Source of the DNA: Pontibacter pudoricolor
GTDB lineage: Bacteria; Bacteroidota; Bacteroidia; Cytophagales; Hymenobacteraceae
Length of the DNA stretch: 64,000 nucleotides
Assembly (NCBI RefSeq): GCF_010092985.1
Contig: NZ_CP048106.1
Location: 2,852,001-2,916,000 of the forward strand
Direction of reading: 5' to 3'
The position numbers and the translations under genes are program-made. Numbering within the stretch: position 1 is the stretch's first letter; every line of letters begins with the position of its first letter. Under the pieces are notes generated by a model. The model ran no database searches. It was not told the DNA's origin and saw only the letters and a program-made list of their open reading frames with translations. Of the stretch, positions 45,226 to 53,213 are shown one piece after another.

Positions 45226-45552
45226 CTATAGTTCGCTCTTTTGATTCCGGTAATGCATGTAAAACAGTCTCCCACTTCTAAAGCTGAGTAAAAGCACTGC
45301 CGGAGCACCTAACGGATGCGCCTGCCACGACGCTGCAACCTCGCCCCGGAACAGCCACGCAATGGAATGCCCCAATCCGCAGCCCGGGCACCACTCCAGC
45401 ACATAACTGAAGGGGCAAAAGCTAAACAAATGCGCCTCACCGGGCTCCATCAGGGCCATCGCCAGCAAAGCAGCTACCCATGCCATTGCCTCCGGCATAT
45501 ACAGGCTATGCCACCCGGCTGTAACAGCACGACTTATAGCTTTAAACATCAT
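45226..45552 (-). CDS. DUF2752 membrane protein
   Basis: About 108 residues from the ATG pair at 45552-45547; the frame runs to a TTG at 45582, which is less likely. The DUF2752 signature CPGCGLGHSIAWLFRGE (about 64-80) follows an aromatic CPFSY segment; it is normally CPGCGLTRA, so the position after GL deviates. Three hydrophobic segments surround it. DUF2752 proteins are small inner-membrane proteins of unknown role, often beside TM2 genes in Bacteroidota, as here. Confidence 0.88.
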   Translation of the reverse strand: MMFKAISRAVTAGWHSLYMPEAMAWVAALLAMALMEPGEAHLFSFCPFSYVLEWCPGCGLGHSIAWLFRGEVAASWQAHPLGAPAVLLLSFRSGRLFYMHYRNQKSEL

Positions 45553-45624
45553 TAACTTAAAATGATCCAGAAGCGTAACCAACTATAATTCATTAAATAT
45601 TAACAAAATAAATTAATATTCAAA

Positions 45625-47079
45625 ATGCAGCTATTTTTACGTCTGAGCCTGATCTTTCTTCTGTTCGTATCTGTAGCCGGGTGCTACCGCATGCGTTCCT
45701 CAAACGGTGGTGCCGAGGGAACCAACCTTACCGCAAACAGGCTTTTAAATGCTTCAGACATCGACCTCCCGGCCGGTTATAAGGCAGAAGTAATAGCCAG
45801 CGAACTTACCTTCCCGACGGATGTTGCATTTGACGATGCCGGACAGGTATATGTGATAGAAGCAGGTTATTCGTATGGAGAAGAGTTCCTGGAGCCGAAG
45901 CTGATGCGGGTTGCCCCGGGCGGCAGTAAAACTATAGTTGCAACCGGAGAACTGAATGGCCCCTGGACAGGCATTACGCACCATAACGGCAACTTTTATG
46001 TAGCGGAAGGAGGCCAGAAAACAGGCGGCAAAATTCTGAAGATCACACCAGACGGAACGATAACTGCGTTAGTAGAGAACCTGCCCAGCATGGGCGACCA
46101 CCATACAAACGGCCCGGCTGTGGGTCCCGATGGCAAGCTATACTTCGGTATCGGCACTGCTACAAACTCCGGCGTAGTAGGTCCCGACAACTATAATATG
46201 GGCTGGCTAAAGCGTAACCCCAATTTTCACGACATTCCCTGCCAGGACATAACCATAACCGGACAAAACTTTACAAGCACCCATCCTGAAACAAAACAAC
46301 CCATGACTACCGGCGCCTATCAGCGTTACGGCACTGCTGTTAAAGACGGGCAGGTAGTACCAGGCGCAATACCCTGTTCGGGCGCTGTACTTCGCATGGG
46401 TGCAGATGGCGGTACTATGGAGCTGGTTGCCTGGGGTTTCCGGAACCCGTTTGGGCTGGCTTTTGCACCAAACGGCAGTTTATATGTAACCGATAACGGG
46501 TACGACGAACGTGGCAGCCGGTCGGTTTGGGGAGTCGGCGATTATTTGTGGCAGGTACAGCAAGGGCAATGGTACGGCTGGCCTGATTTTTCAGGTGGCC
46601 TGGCTTTTAACGGAGACAGGTTTCGAACGCCTTCCAAAGAAGCGCCAAAGCCAATATTGGCCCAACACCCTGCCAAACCGCCGCATCCAGCCGCAACGCT
46701 GGGCGTTCATTCTTCCTCAAACGGCCTGGATTTTTCTACTTCCGCATCTTTCGGGCACACCGGCGAAGCTTTTGTGGCACAGTTCGGTGATATGGCGCCT
46801 AATGTGGGCAAAGTAATGGCTCCTGTTGGCTTTAAAGTTGTTCGGGTAAATGTTGAGAACGGGGTTATTACGGATTTTGCAGTGAATAAAGGGACGAAAA
46901 ATGCACCGGCATCTATGTTAAAAAAAGGTGGCCTGGAGCGCCCGGTAGCTGTAAAGTTCTCGCCGGACGGCACCGCACTCTACATCGTGGATTTTGGTGT
47001 GATGCATGTGGAAGACAGCAAAACTACCCCACAGAAAAACACCGGAGTGATCTGGAAAGTTACCCGCACCACACGCTAA
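45625..47079 (+). CDS. Sorbosone/glucose dehydrogenase-like beta-propeller lipoprotein
   Basis: 484 residues. Lipobox VAGC places the lipidated Cys at about 20. The body is a six-bladed beta-propeller like L-sorbosone and soluble glucose dehydrogenases: LPAGYKAEVIASELTFPTDVAFDDAGQVYVIEAGY at the start, HHTNGPAVGPDGKLYFGIGTATN, WGFRNPFGLAFAPNGSLYVTDNGYD, and PVAVKFSPDGTALYIVDFGV at the end. In the family these oxidise sugars or related compounds with PQQ; PQQ use here is not proven. A cytochrome c gene follows after 10 nt, a likely electron acceptor. Confidence 0.9.
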   Translation: MQLFLRLSLIFLLFVSVAGCYRMRSSNGGAEGTNLTANRLLNASDIDLPAGYKAEVIASELTFPTDVAFDDAGQVYVIEAGYSYGEEFLEPKLMRVAPGGSKTIVATGELNGPWTGITHHNGNFYVAEGGQKTGGKILKITPDGTITALVENLPSMGDHHTNGPAVGPDGKLYFGIGTATNSGVVGPDNYNMGWLKRNPNFHDIPCQDITITGQNFTSTHPETKQPMTTGAYQRYGTAVKDGQVVPGAIPCSGAVLRMGADGGTMELVAWGFRNPFGLAFAPNGSLYVTDNGYDERGSRSVWGVGDYLWQVQQGQWYGWPDFSGGLAFNGDRFRTPSKEAPKPILAQHPAKPPHPAATLGVHSSSNGLDFSTSASFGHTGEAFVAQFGDMAPNVGKVMAPVGFKVVRVNVENGVITDFAVNKGTKNAPASMLKKGGLERPVAVKFSPDGTALYIVDFGVMHVEDSKTTPQKNTGVIWKVTRTTR

Positions 47080-47089
47080 ACTATAACCT

Positions 47090-47449
47090 ATGAAAACACT
47101 GCTCTACACATTACTGCTCTGCCTTTTTTTAATTGCCTGCGGCACTGCCAAACGCGGCGAACCTGCTTATGCTCCCGTTAACGTTTCGGAGCCGGCTGTT
47201 GCACAGGGCCAGGTTGTTTTTAATACCTATTGTACCAAATGCCATCCGGGAGGTGAAGCTGGCCTGGCACCGTCTTTTAACGACAAGCCACTACCGGGAT
47301 TTCTGATACGCTTCCAGATACGGCACGGGCTTGGTGTAATGCCGGCTTTTAAAGAACAGGTTATTTCAGACGATGAGCTCGACAACCTGATCGCCTACAT
47401 TAAAACTTTAAAAAAGGCGAAAGACGACAAAGCTGCGCCAGCTTCGTAA
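47090..47449 (+). CDS. c-type cytochrome lipoprotein
   Basis: 119 residues. Lipobox IAC gives the lipidated Cys at about 17. The haem site CTKCH is at about 49-53 (YCTKCHPGGEAGLAPSF), and the methionine axial ligand in VMPAFKEQVISDDELDNLIAYIKTL, a single-haem class I cytochrome. It starts 10 nt after the dehydrogenase stop with AACTATAA just ahead of the start, so the pair likely forms one periplasmic redox unit. Cytochrome maturation genes are not in the window. Confidence 0.95.
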   Translation: MKTLLYTLLLCLFLIACGTAKRGEPAYAPVNVSEPAVAQGQVVFNTYCTKCHPGGEAGLAPSFNDKPLPGFLIRFQIRHGLGVMPAFKEQVISDDELDNLIAYIKTLKKAKDDKAAPAS

Positions 47450-47479
47450 ATATAAATCATCAACTTAAAACGGAAAGCT

Positions 47480-47686
47480 ATGGAATGTAATGTTGGAATG
47501 AAAGAGCAGAAGTTGCGTGTGCTGGCAGGGCTGACTCTGATAGGAATTGGCGCATACTATAACACGAAATTTCTGGCCGCTTTAGGTATCATCCCGATAC
47601 TGACCGGCATGGTACGCTGGTGCCCTGTAAACCAGGCAATCGGGTACAATGGCTGCGCTAAAAAAGAGCTGCAAGACTATACCTGA
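47480..47686 (+). CDS. DUF2892 (YgaP-like) small membrane protein
   Basis: 68 residues. MECNVGMKEQKLRVLAGLTLIGIGAYY with two hydrophobic segments and GIIPILTGMVRWCPVNQAIGYNGC fits DUF2892, the membrane part found in YgaP rhodanese-like proteins and as stand-alone proteins. The cysteines at 3, 49 and 58 could bind a metal or form disulfides, but this is a guess. It follows the cytochrome gene by 30 nt. Function unknown. Confidence 0.88.
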   Translation: MECNVGMKEQKLRVLAGLTLIGIGAYYNTKFLAALGIIPILTGMVRWCPVNQAIGYNGCAKKELQDYT

Positions 47687-47757
47687 TACCGCAAATCAAT
47701 ATATTTGCAGTCAGAATAAACCCACCTTTCAGCCTGAGACGCTGCTACCCAACAACT

Positions 47758-49059
47758 ATGGAGATCATCATTATTCTTATTCTTACTTTATTAAATGGTT
47801 TTTTTGCCTTGTCCGAGATTGCGCTGGTATCAGTGAAACGGAGCCGGATAGAGCAGAAAGCCGCACAGGGCAGCAGCAGCGCCAAAGATGTGCTAAAATT
47901 ACTTGATGAGCCTGAGAATTTTCTGTCGTCGGTGCAGGTGGGCATTACCCTGATCAGTATTGTGGCGGGTGCGTACGGTGGCGCAGCCCTTTCAGAGAAA
48001 TTTACGCCGGTAGTAGCCAGTATAGCTGCGCTGGCACCATATGCCCAGGAAATTTCTATAGTGGTTATAGTTGGCCTGATCACATATGTTACGATCGTTA
48101 TTGGCGAACTCATACCAAAAACAATTGCACTTAATAACCCTGAACGCATTGCCCTGGCAGTAGCCCCCATCATCAAGGTTTTTACAAAATTCACGTTTCC
48201 GCTGGTTAAGTTACTATCGGGCTCTACTAACCTGGCTATAAAACTGCTGGGCATTAAACAGGATAAAGCCGGGGCATCGCTTACAGAAGAAGAACTGCGC
48301 CACCTGATAAAAGTGGCCGGCCGCGAAGGCGTGCTCGAAAAAGAGGAAGAGCGCCTGCACGACAACCTTTTTTACCTGTACGAGCAACGCAACCGCAGCC
48401 TGATGACCTACCGCACCGACGTAGAATGGCTCGACATAAACCGCCCCCTTGCCGAACTCCACCAGATCATCCTTCAGAGCGCGCATACCAAATTCCCGGT
48501 TGGCAAAGGCTCTCCTGACAATATAGTGGGTGTGCTTGCTGTAAAGGATTATTTTGAACAGGTAGATAAGCAGGGCGTACCGCTACAAGATGTACTGAAG
48601 CCACCGCTGTTTGTGTCGGAATCGATGTATGCCATGAAAACGCTGAAAATGTTCCAGCGCAAAAAGCAGTACCTGGCACTGGTAGTGAACGAGTTTGGAG
48701 CCGTAGAAGGCCTGATAACCCTGCACGACATTATGGAAGCTATAGTTGGCGACCTGCCCGATGTTGATGAAAGCAGTGACCCGGAGCTTTTCCGCCGCGA
48801 AGATGGCTCTTATCTTGTAAACGGCGCTATGCTGGTGCGCGAGCTAAACCGCGAATTGGGACTGGAACTGATACAGGACCACCCGGAGCGCTATGCAACC
48901 CTAGGCGGATTTATACTTTACACACTCTCTAAAATACCGAAAGTAGGCGACACCATAACGTTACGCACGCATGAGCTTGAAGTAGTGGATATGGATGCCA
49001 GCCGCGTGGACAAAGTACTTGTCCGAACTATAACTCCTCCCACTGAAGAGGCCGCTTAA
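47758..49059 (+). CDS. CNNM/CBS-domain membrane protein (hemolysin C-like, CorC family)
   Basis: 433 residues. The N-terminal CNNM membrane domain (about 1-195) contains LLNGFFALSEIALVSVKRSRIEQKA and SVQVGITLISIVAGAYGG. Paired CBS domains follow (about 210-340; RTDVEWLDINRPLAELHQIILQSAHTKFPVG, then VVNEFGAVEGLITLHDIMEAIVGD). The C-terminal CorC-HlyC domain shows YLVNGAMLVRELNRELGLEL, YATLGGFILYTLSKIPKVGD. Members take part in magnesium or cobalt transport; older records call them hemolysins. Complete protein. Confidence 0.95.
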   Translation: MEIIIILILTLLNGFFALSEIALVSVKRSRIEQKAAQGSSSAKDVLKLLDEPENFLSSVQVGITLISIVAGAYGGAALSEKFTPVVASIAALAPYAQEISIVVIVGLITYVTIVIGELIPKTIALNNPERIALAVAPIIKVFTKFTFPLVKLLSGSTNLAIKLLGIKQDKAGASLTEEELRHLIKVAGREGVLEKEEERLHDNLFYLYEQRNRSLMTYRTDVEWLDINRPLAELHQIILQSAHTKFPVGKGSPDNIVGVLAVKDYFEQVDKQGVPLQDVLKPPLFVSESMYAMKTLKMFQRKKQYLALVVNEFGAVEGLITLHDIMEAIVGDLPDVDESSDPELFRREDGSYLVNGAMLVRELNRELGLELIQDHPERYATLGGFILYTLSKIPKVGDTITLRTHELEVVDMDASRVDKVLVRTITPPTEEAA

Positions 49060-49103
49060 CCTATAGTTTACTGTTTATCAGCAACCAATAAACTACCTGA
49101 GCT

Positions 49104-49590
49104 ATGAGAAAACGGATAGTATATTATTACTGCCAGCCTGGATGGCTACATTGCCCGAGCCGACAAATGCATTGACTGGCTTAAAAACAAAAGGCACACA
49201 ATAGCAGGTGAGGATTTTGGTTACAGCGATTTTATACAAACGATTGATACTACCCTGGTGAAACAAACTACGTATTCAGCCACTCTGAGCACCCGGCTAC
49301 AGAATATGTACAGTTTGTAACCCGCAACGCCACAGGCTTTGTAAAACAACTAAAACAGGAAACAGGTAAAACTATATGGCTTATTAGAGGCGGCCAGCTT
49401 AACACGCTGCTTCTTAATGCCGGACTGATTGATGAGATCATACTTACTTATTTACCTGTTGTGTTTGGTAAAGGCATGCCACTATTTGCACCGGCCGCCA
49501 GCGAAAGTATGGTGCGGGCAACGGAAACCAAAAACGATAAAAATGGATTTGTGCAGTTAAACCTGCTACTTCGGTGTGAACTACAGAGAC
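49104..49590 (+). pseudogene. Decayed dihydrofolate-reductase-family (RibD-like) gene
   Basis: Pieces of a DHFR-family protein can be read in shifting frames: MRKRIVYY, then in another frame SLDGYIARADKCIDWLKN and FGYSDFIQTIDTT, then after a gap HPATEYVQFV, IWLIRGGQLNTLLLNAGLIDEIILTYLPVVFGKGMPLF. Compared with the family, a frameshift lies near 49127 and a deletion of about 20-25 codons near 49258 has removed the MGRKTYE segment and shifted the frame again. The conserved GGG loop is changed to RGG. No frame gives a full protein, so it is a pseudogene, downstream of the CNNM/CBS gene. Confidence 0.85.
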
Positions 49591-49683
49591 CTATTAAAGC
49601 CAAAACCACTCGGTTAACTTACAGGGTGGTTTTTGGTTGGCAGCGTACTCGTTGCTACCGTAGAAAATTAACATACAGGTAAA

Positions 49684-49935
49684 CTATAAGCAACTCTGTT
49701 TGGGCCCAGCGCCCGGACTAGTATTAGATTTCAGATTTTGCTTCGGGGTTTGTTGCACTCTGTTTTTTTCTTCCTCTTCTTTTTTATGCAGCTTGCGCTC
49801 TTCTTCTAACATAGGCTCCTGCAACGAGTCTGTGTAGCTCCTGCTTACGTAAATGCCATCACCCATGGTTCTGTCATACATAATGCCTGTGTTGTAAAAA
49901 AGTCCTTCCGTAGGGCTTCTTCTATTTCTTCTCAT
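49684..49935 (-). CDS. Small charged protein, unknown function (83 aa)
   Basis: The ATG at 49935 is preferred over the longer frame (to 49977) because AGGAGG lies seven bases before it, one of very few strong Shine-Dalgarno sequences in this window. The product begins MRRNRRSPTEGLFYNTGIMYD and has a Glu/Lys-rich middle (LEEERKLHKKEEEEKNR), probably helical, and a polar tail. There is no signal peptide or membrane segment. No family recognised. The TAG stop lies in a CTATAA-like site. Confidence 0.65.
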   Translation of the reverse strand: MRRNRRSPTEGLFYNTGIMYDRTMGDGIYVSRSYTDSLQEPMLEEERKLHKKEEEEKNRVQQTPKQNLKSNTSPGAGPKQSCL

Positions 49936-50144
49936 CACGTCCTCCTTTCTATTTAAGTGCAATAAAACACTGCACATTTATAGTTTTTACATAATATATT
50001 ATACGAAATCTGTCTAAGGAAGTGCAATTAAAAACCGTAAATCGCACAATACGCTTTTTAATTGAGTACCGAGTACCTGAATTCGTACCTTACAAACTGC
50101 AGGATAACTATAGAATGAGGCAGGACGCGCAACAGTCAATACCC

Positions 50145-50179
50145 AAAAAGCCTGTACAGAACTAATCTGCACAGGCTTT
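50145..50179 (-). terminator. Terminator of the DEAD-box helicase gene
   Basis: AAAGCCTGT plus CAGA (50147-50160) pairs with TCTG plus ACAGGCTTT (50166-50179), with one mismatch. It lies 20 nt after the helicase stop codon on the minus strand, followed by T residues. Confidence 0.85.
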
Positions 50180-50199
50180 CCGGAGATGGTAACTATAGC

Positions 50200-51465
50200 T
50201 TACTTCTTTTTCTTTGCTTTGGCCTTTGCCTTTTTAGCTTTGGCAGCTTTTATCTTTCCTTCGGTTTCTTCCGCTTCTTTTATCAGCGATTTCCAGTCGT
50301 AGGTAGCAGCAGGGCTAAAATCTATAGTTGCTTCGTAGTCTTCTCTATCAATTGAGAGCACTTTTATGTCTTTGGTCAGGTACTCCTGTATCTCATCCAG
50401 AATAGGCTTTTCCTCGGGCGCGCAGAAACTCACGGCAATTCCTTTTTCGGTGCCGCGGCCCGTACGGCCCACGCGGTGTACATAGTTTTCCGGCTGCTCC
50501 GGCAGATCATAGTTCACTACATAGTCCACGCTTGGTATGTCAATGCCGCGCGCACTTACATCGGTAGCAATCAGCAGCTTTACTTCTCCTTTTTTAAACT
50601 GGCGCATTACTTCGGTGCGGTCTTTCTGCTCTTTGCCTCCGTGTATGCTGATGGCTTTTATACCAACTCTGTCCATGGCGGCAACTACACGCTCGGCACG
50701 CACTTTGGTACGTACAAAAGCCAGTATTTTTTTATCAGGATGTTCGTTTACCACACGCTCCAGGAAAAAGCGCTTGTCATCCATATCCACGTACATCACC
50801 GAGTGGTCTACGTTTTTGGCTACCGGGTCTTTTGGCGATATCTGGATACGAACGGGCTTGTTAACCAGCGAGTAGGCCAGTTCTTTTATCTTTTCGTTGA
50901 TGGTAGCTGAGAAGAACAGCGTCTGGCGCTGGCGGGGCAACTTTGCAATTAGCTGGCGAATATCGTGTATAAACCCAAGGTCCAGCATGTGGTCGGCTTC
51001 ATCCAGCACCAGCACTTCTACGCGGTGCAGCTTAATATACCCCTGGCTTACAAGGTCAAATAAACGGCCCGGTGTAGCAACCAGTATATCAATTCCTTCT
51101 TCCAGCTTCGCGATCTGCGGTCCCTGCTCCACACCACCAAACACACAGAATGTATTTACACGGGTGCCCTGGCCAATTTCGTTAAACACTTCGGTTATCT
51201 GTAGGGCCAGTTCGCGGGTAGGCACCATCACAACGCATTTAATTCCATCGTCGCGGCGGCGGTTCTTGCTGTATTGCAGCCTGTCGAGAACCGGAATAGC
51301 AAATGCAGCCGTTTTACCGGTACCGGTCTGAGCAATGGCCAGCACATCCTCCCCTTTCATAATGGGTGGAATGGCTTTGAACTGGATGTCGGTTGGCTTT
51401 CTGAAACCCAGCTTGCTCAGGCTTCTCTTTATCTCGTCGGAAATGCGGTAATCTTCAAACTTCAT
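50200..51465 (-). CDS. DEAD-box ATP-dependent RNA helicase (RhlE-like)
   Basis: About 421 residues from the ATG at 51465. The longer frame (51519) is rejected because its start lies inside a TAnnTTTG promoter box. Motifs in order: Q motif (FRKPTDIQ, about 21-28), Walker A AQTGTGKT at 45-52, PTRELA, TPGRL, DEAD, SAT, then IATDVSARGIDIP and HRVGRTGR in the second domain. A Lys/Ala-rich tail (AAKAKKAKAKAKKKK) probably contacts RNA. Such helicases act in ribosome assembly and RNA decay. Monocistronic with its own terminator. Confidence 0.95.
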   Translation of the reverse strand: MKFEDYRISDEIKRSLSKLGFRKPTDIQFKAIPPIMKGEDVLAIAQTGTGKTAAFAIPVLDRLQYSKNRRRDDGIKCVVMVPTRELALQITEVFNEIGQGTRVNTFCVFGGVEQGPQIAKLEEGIDILVATPGRLFDLVSQGYIKLHRVEVLVLDEADHMLDLGFIHDIRQLIAKLPRQRQTLFFSATINEKIKELAYSLVNKPVRIQISPKDPVAKNVDHSVMYVDMDDKRFFLERVVNEHPDKKILAFVRTKVRAERVVAAMDRVGIKAISIHGGKEQKDRTEVMRQFKKGEVKLLIATDVSARGIDIPSVDYVVNYDLPEQPENYVHRVGRTGRGTEKGIAVSFCAPEEKPILDEIQEYLTKDIKVLSIDREDYEATIDFSPAATYDWKSLIKEAEETEGKIKAAKAKKAKAKAKKKK

Positions 51466-51516
51466 GCTCGTAGTATCTATACGTGGCCCGCCTATACTTA
51501 CGGCGTAACCAACATA

Positions 51517-51524
51517 CAAAGGTA
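51517..51524 (-). promoter_or_regulatory. -7 box (TACCTTTG) of the DEAD helicase gene
   Basis: On the minus strand the bases read TACCTTTG, an exact match to TAnnTTTG. Its location across the upstream candidate start codon decides the helicase start in favour of 51465. Confidence 0.6.
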
Positions 51525-51623
51525 CGGCTAATTGCTGAAATGTAAGTTCTATTAATTCTAAAGGGTTTAGCTGCCTATAGTTGGTTCATGCCCTAAAATG
51601 AAAGGTCTGGCTATAGTTAGCGA

Positions 51624-52445
51624 TTAGCTTTTCCGGATAACCCACTCCTGTAGAGCGGTGCTCAGCTTTTTAAAGTCGGAGCCACCGGTGCCGTAGGTAT
51701 CATAAGCAAATTTTATGATGATGCCGGTTACAACTATAAGGAACAGCACCCGCACAAAGCCAACGCCACGTCTAAGGGCAGTACGCGTGCCCAGTTGCGA
51801 CCCGATGATACTGCAAATTGCCATTGGGACAGCTACCTCGTACAACACATGCCCCTTGTACATAAAGTACCCCAGTGCCGACAGGTTGGTAGCCACATTT
51901 ACCACCTTGGCCGCCGCAGAGGCTGCTAAAAAGTTAAACCCGAACAGCCCGATAAAGATAAAGATGAGGAAACTGCCTGTTCCGGGGCCGAAAAAGCCAT
52001 CGTAAAAGCCTATTGCGGCTCCTATCAGCAGTCCGTATAGTTTCTCCTTTTTGTGCGTAAGTTTTGGCGCGTGCAGCGAACCGAAGTCTTTTTTAATGAA
52101 CGTGTAGATCGCCACTAAAATCAACAGGACCAGGATCAGCGGTTTAAGCAGGTCAGCATCGATGTGGCTCAGCGCGCGGGCTCCCAGAAACGAGAACACA
52201 AAAGCTGCCCCCGCTGCCGGAACGATAGCCCAGTAATTGATCTTAACGCTGCGCACATACTTTACCATAGCCGAGGTTGTGCCCGCTATGCCTGCAAACT
52301 TGCCCGTACCAAAAGCCGTTGGCAAGGGCACGCCCGGCAAAAACACCAGTAAGGCCGGCAACTGTATCAGGCCACCTCCACCTACCACCGAATCAATAAA
52401 GCCTGCCATAAACGCAAACAGGCACAGGTAAAATATATTCTCCAC
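51624..52445 (-). CDS. TSUP (TauE/SafE) family membrane permease
   Basis: 273 residues with eight or so membrane helices. The TSUP signature is at the N-terminus (FMAGFIDSVVGGGGLIQLPALL, about 13-34) with its repeat in the second half (GAAIGFYDGFFGPGTGSFLIFIFIGLFGFNFLAASAAAKVVN). The family exports or imports sulfite, sulfonates or other organosulfur anions. The start is GTG at 52445, which gives the full first helix. It would be a candidate for sulfite handling alongside the phosphosulfolactate synthase gene, but the two are far apart, so that link is only a suggestion. Confidence 0.93.
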   Translation of the reverse strand: MENIFYLCLFAFMAGFIDSVVGGGGLIQLPALLVFLPGVPLPTAFGTGKFAGIAGTTSAMVKYVRSVKINYWAIVPAAGAAFVFSFLGARALSHIDADLLKPLILVLLILVAIYTFIKKDFGSLHAPKLTHKKEKLYGLLIGAAIGFYDGFFGPGTGSFLIFIFIGLFGFNFLAASAAAKVVNVATNLSALGYFMYKGHVLYEVAVPMAICSIIGSQLGTRTALRRGVGFVRVLFLIVVTGIIIKFAYDTYGTGGSDFKKLSTALQEWVIRKS

Positions 52446-52539
52446 CAGCGTATACCTCTGAATTACAGAAAAAAGTGGCGCAAGTTAAGGGATTAATTGG
52501 TGATTGTTGAATAGTTGATTGTTGTTTTTGTCACAATAT

Positions 52540-53190
52540 TAGGTGAGGGAAAATAACATACCCTTACCCCTCTCAATAGGGAATTTTTTACCTCACCCCA
52601 GCCCTCACCTAAAAACAGGAGAGGGAGAGCTTATATGTTTCTATAGTTTAGGCTACAGTTTTATAGTTACTGTTTTAACCCACCCCTACCCCTCCCAAGA
52701 GGGGAATTGCGGCTGTTGCTATAGTTTAGTTTTTTGTTTTATAGTTTCCGTTTGTCATCCCCTACCCTTCAAAGGTGGACTTTTCTTCTACGGATTTTCA
52801 AGCTGTCATTTCGACCTGCGGGAGAAATCCGAGTTTTTCTATAGTTTGAGTTATGGTCCTATAGTTACAGCCTGTCGAGCGGACAGGTCGCGACCTGTCC
52901 CTACGGAAATTCCACCACGATAAGGCGATGCAACTATAGCTGTTAAGATAAACTATAGAAATTGCTATCGAACTGATCGCAGTCTTTGGGTTGAGCGCCT
53001 TGTGAATGTCTGGTGCCGCCAGGCATTGCGAGGCACGAGCAAAAGAGATTCGCGCAGCGCGATGCCCTTATCGAGGGCCCCTACCCCCAAGACGGGGCCT
53101 CCCGGCCGTGAGGGCACCAAAGCAAACTATAGAACGATAGGTAAGTAGAGCTCCCAGGATTAGAAAATGCTATGGAAGAAAAGTCTTGAT
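52540..53190 (+). repeat. Composite dispersed repeat array, copy 3
   Basis: Gene-free stretch with the same order of sub-elements as the arrays at 43.9 and 60.7 kb: CTCACCCCAGCC with GAGAGGGAGAG; TTTTAACCCACCCCTACC with GAGGGGAATT; CCCCTACCC with TTCAAAGGTGGACTT; TGTCATTTCGACC with GGGAGAAATC; GGACAGGTCGCGACCTGTCC at 52881-52900; then the CAGTCTTTGGG block with GGGGCCTCCCGGCCGTGAGG and CTCCCAGGATTA. The final 'CAGATTTCTCC' unit is missing here. It ends next to the LTD protein gene stop. The adjoining 52446-52539 holds AT-rich sequence with nothing recognisable. Confidence 0.88.
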
Positions 53191-53213
53191 CCAACTCATA
53201 GATTATTACATCC

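Noticed and set aside
47758..49059. Hemolysin toxin
   Set aside because: Although such proteins are often labelled hemolysin, the CNNM, CBS and CorC-HlyC domain order points to a metal-ion transport related membrane protein.
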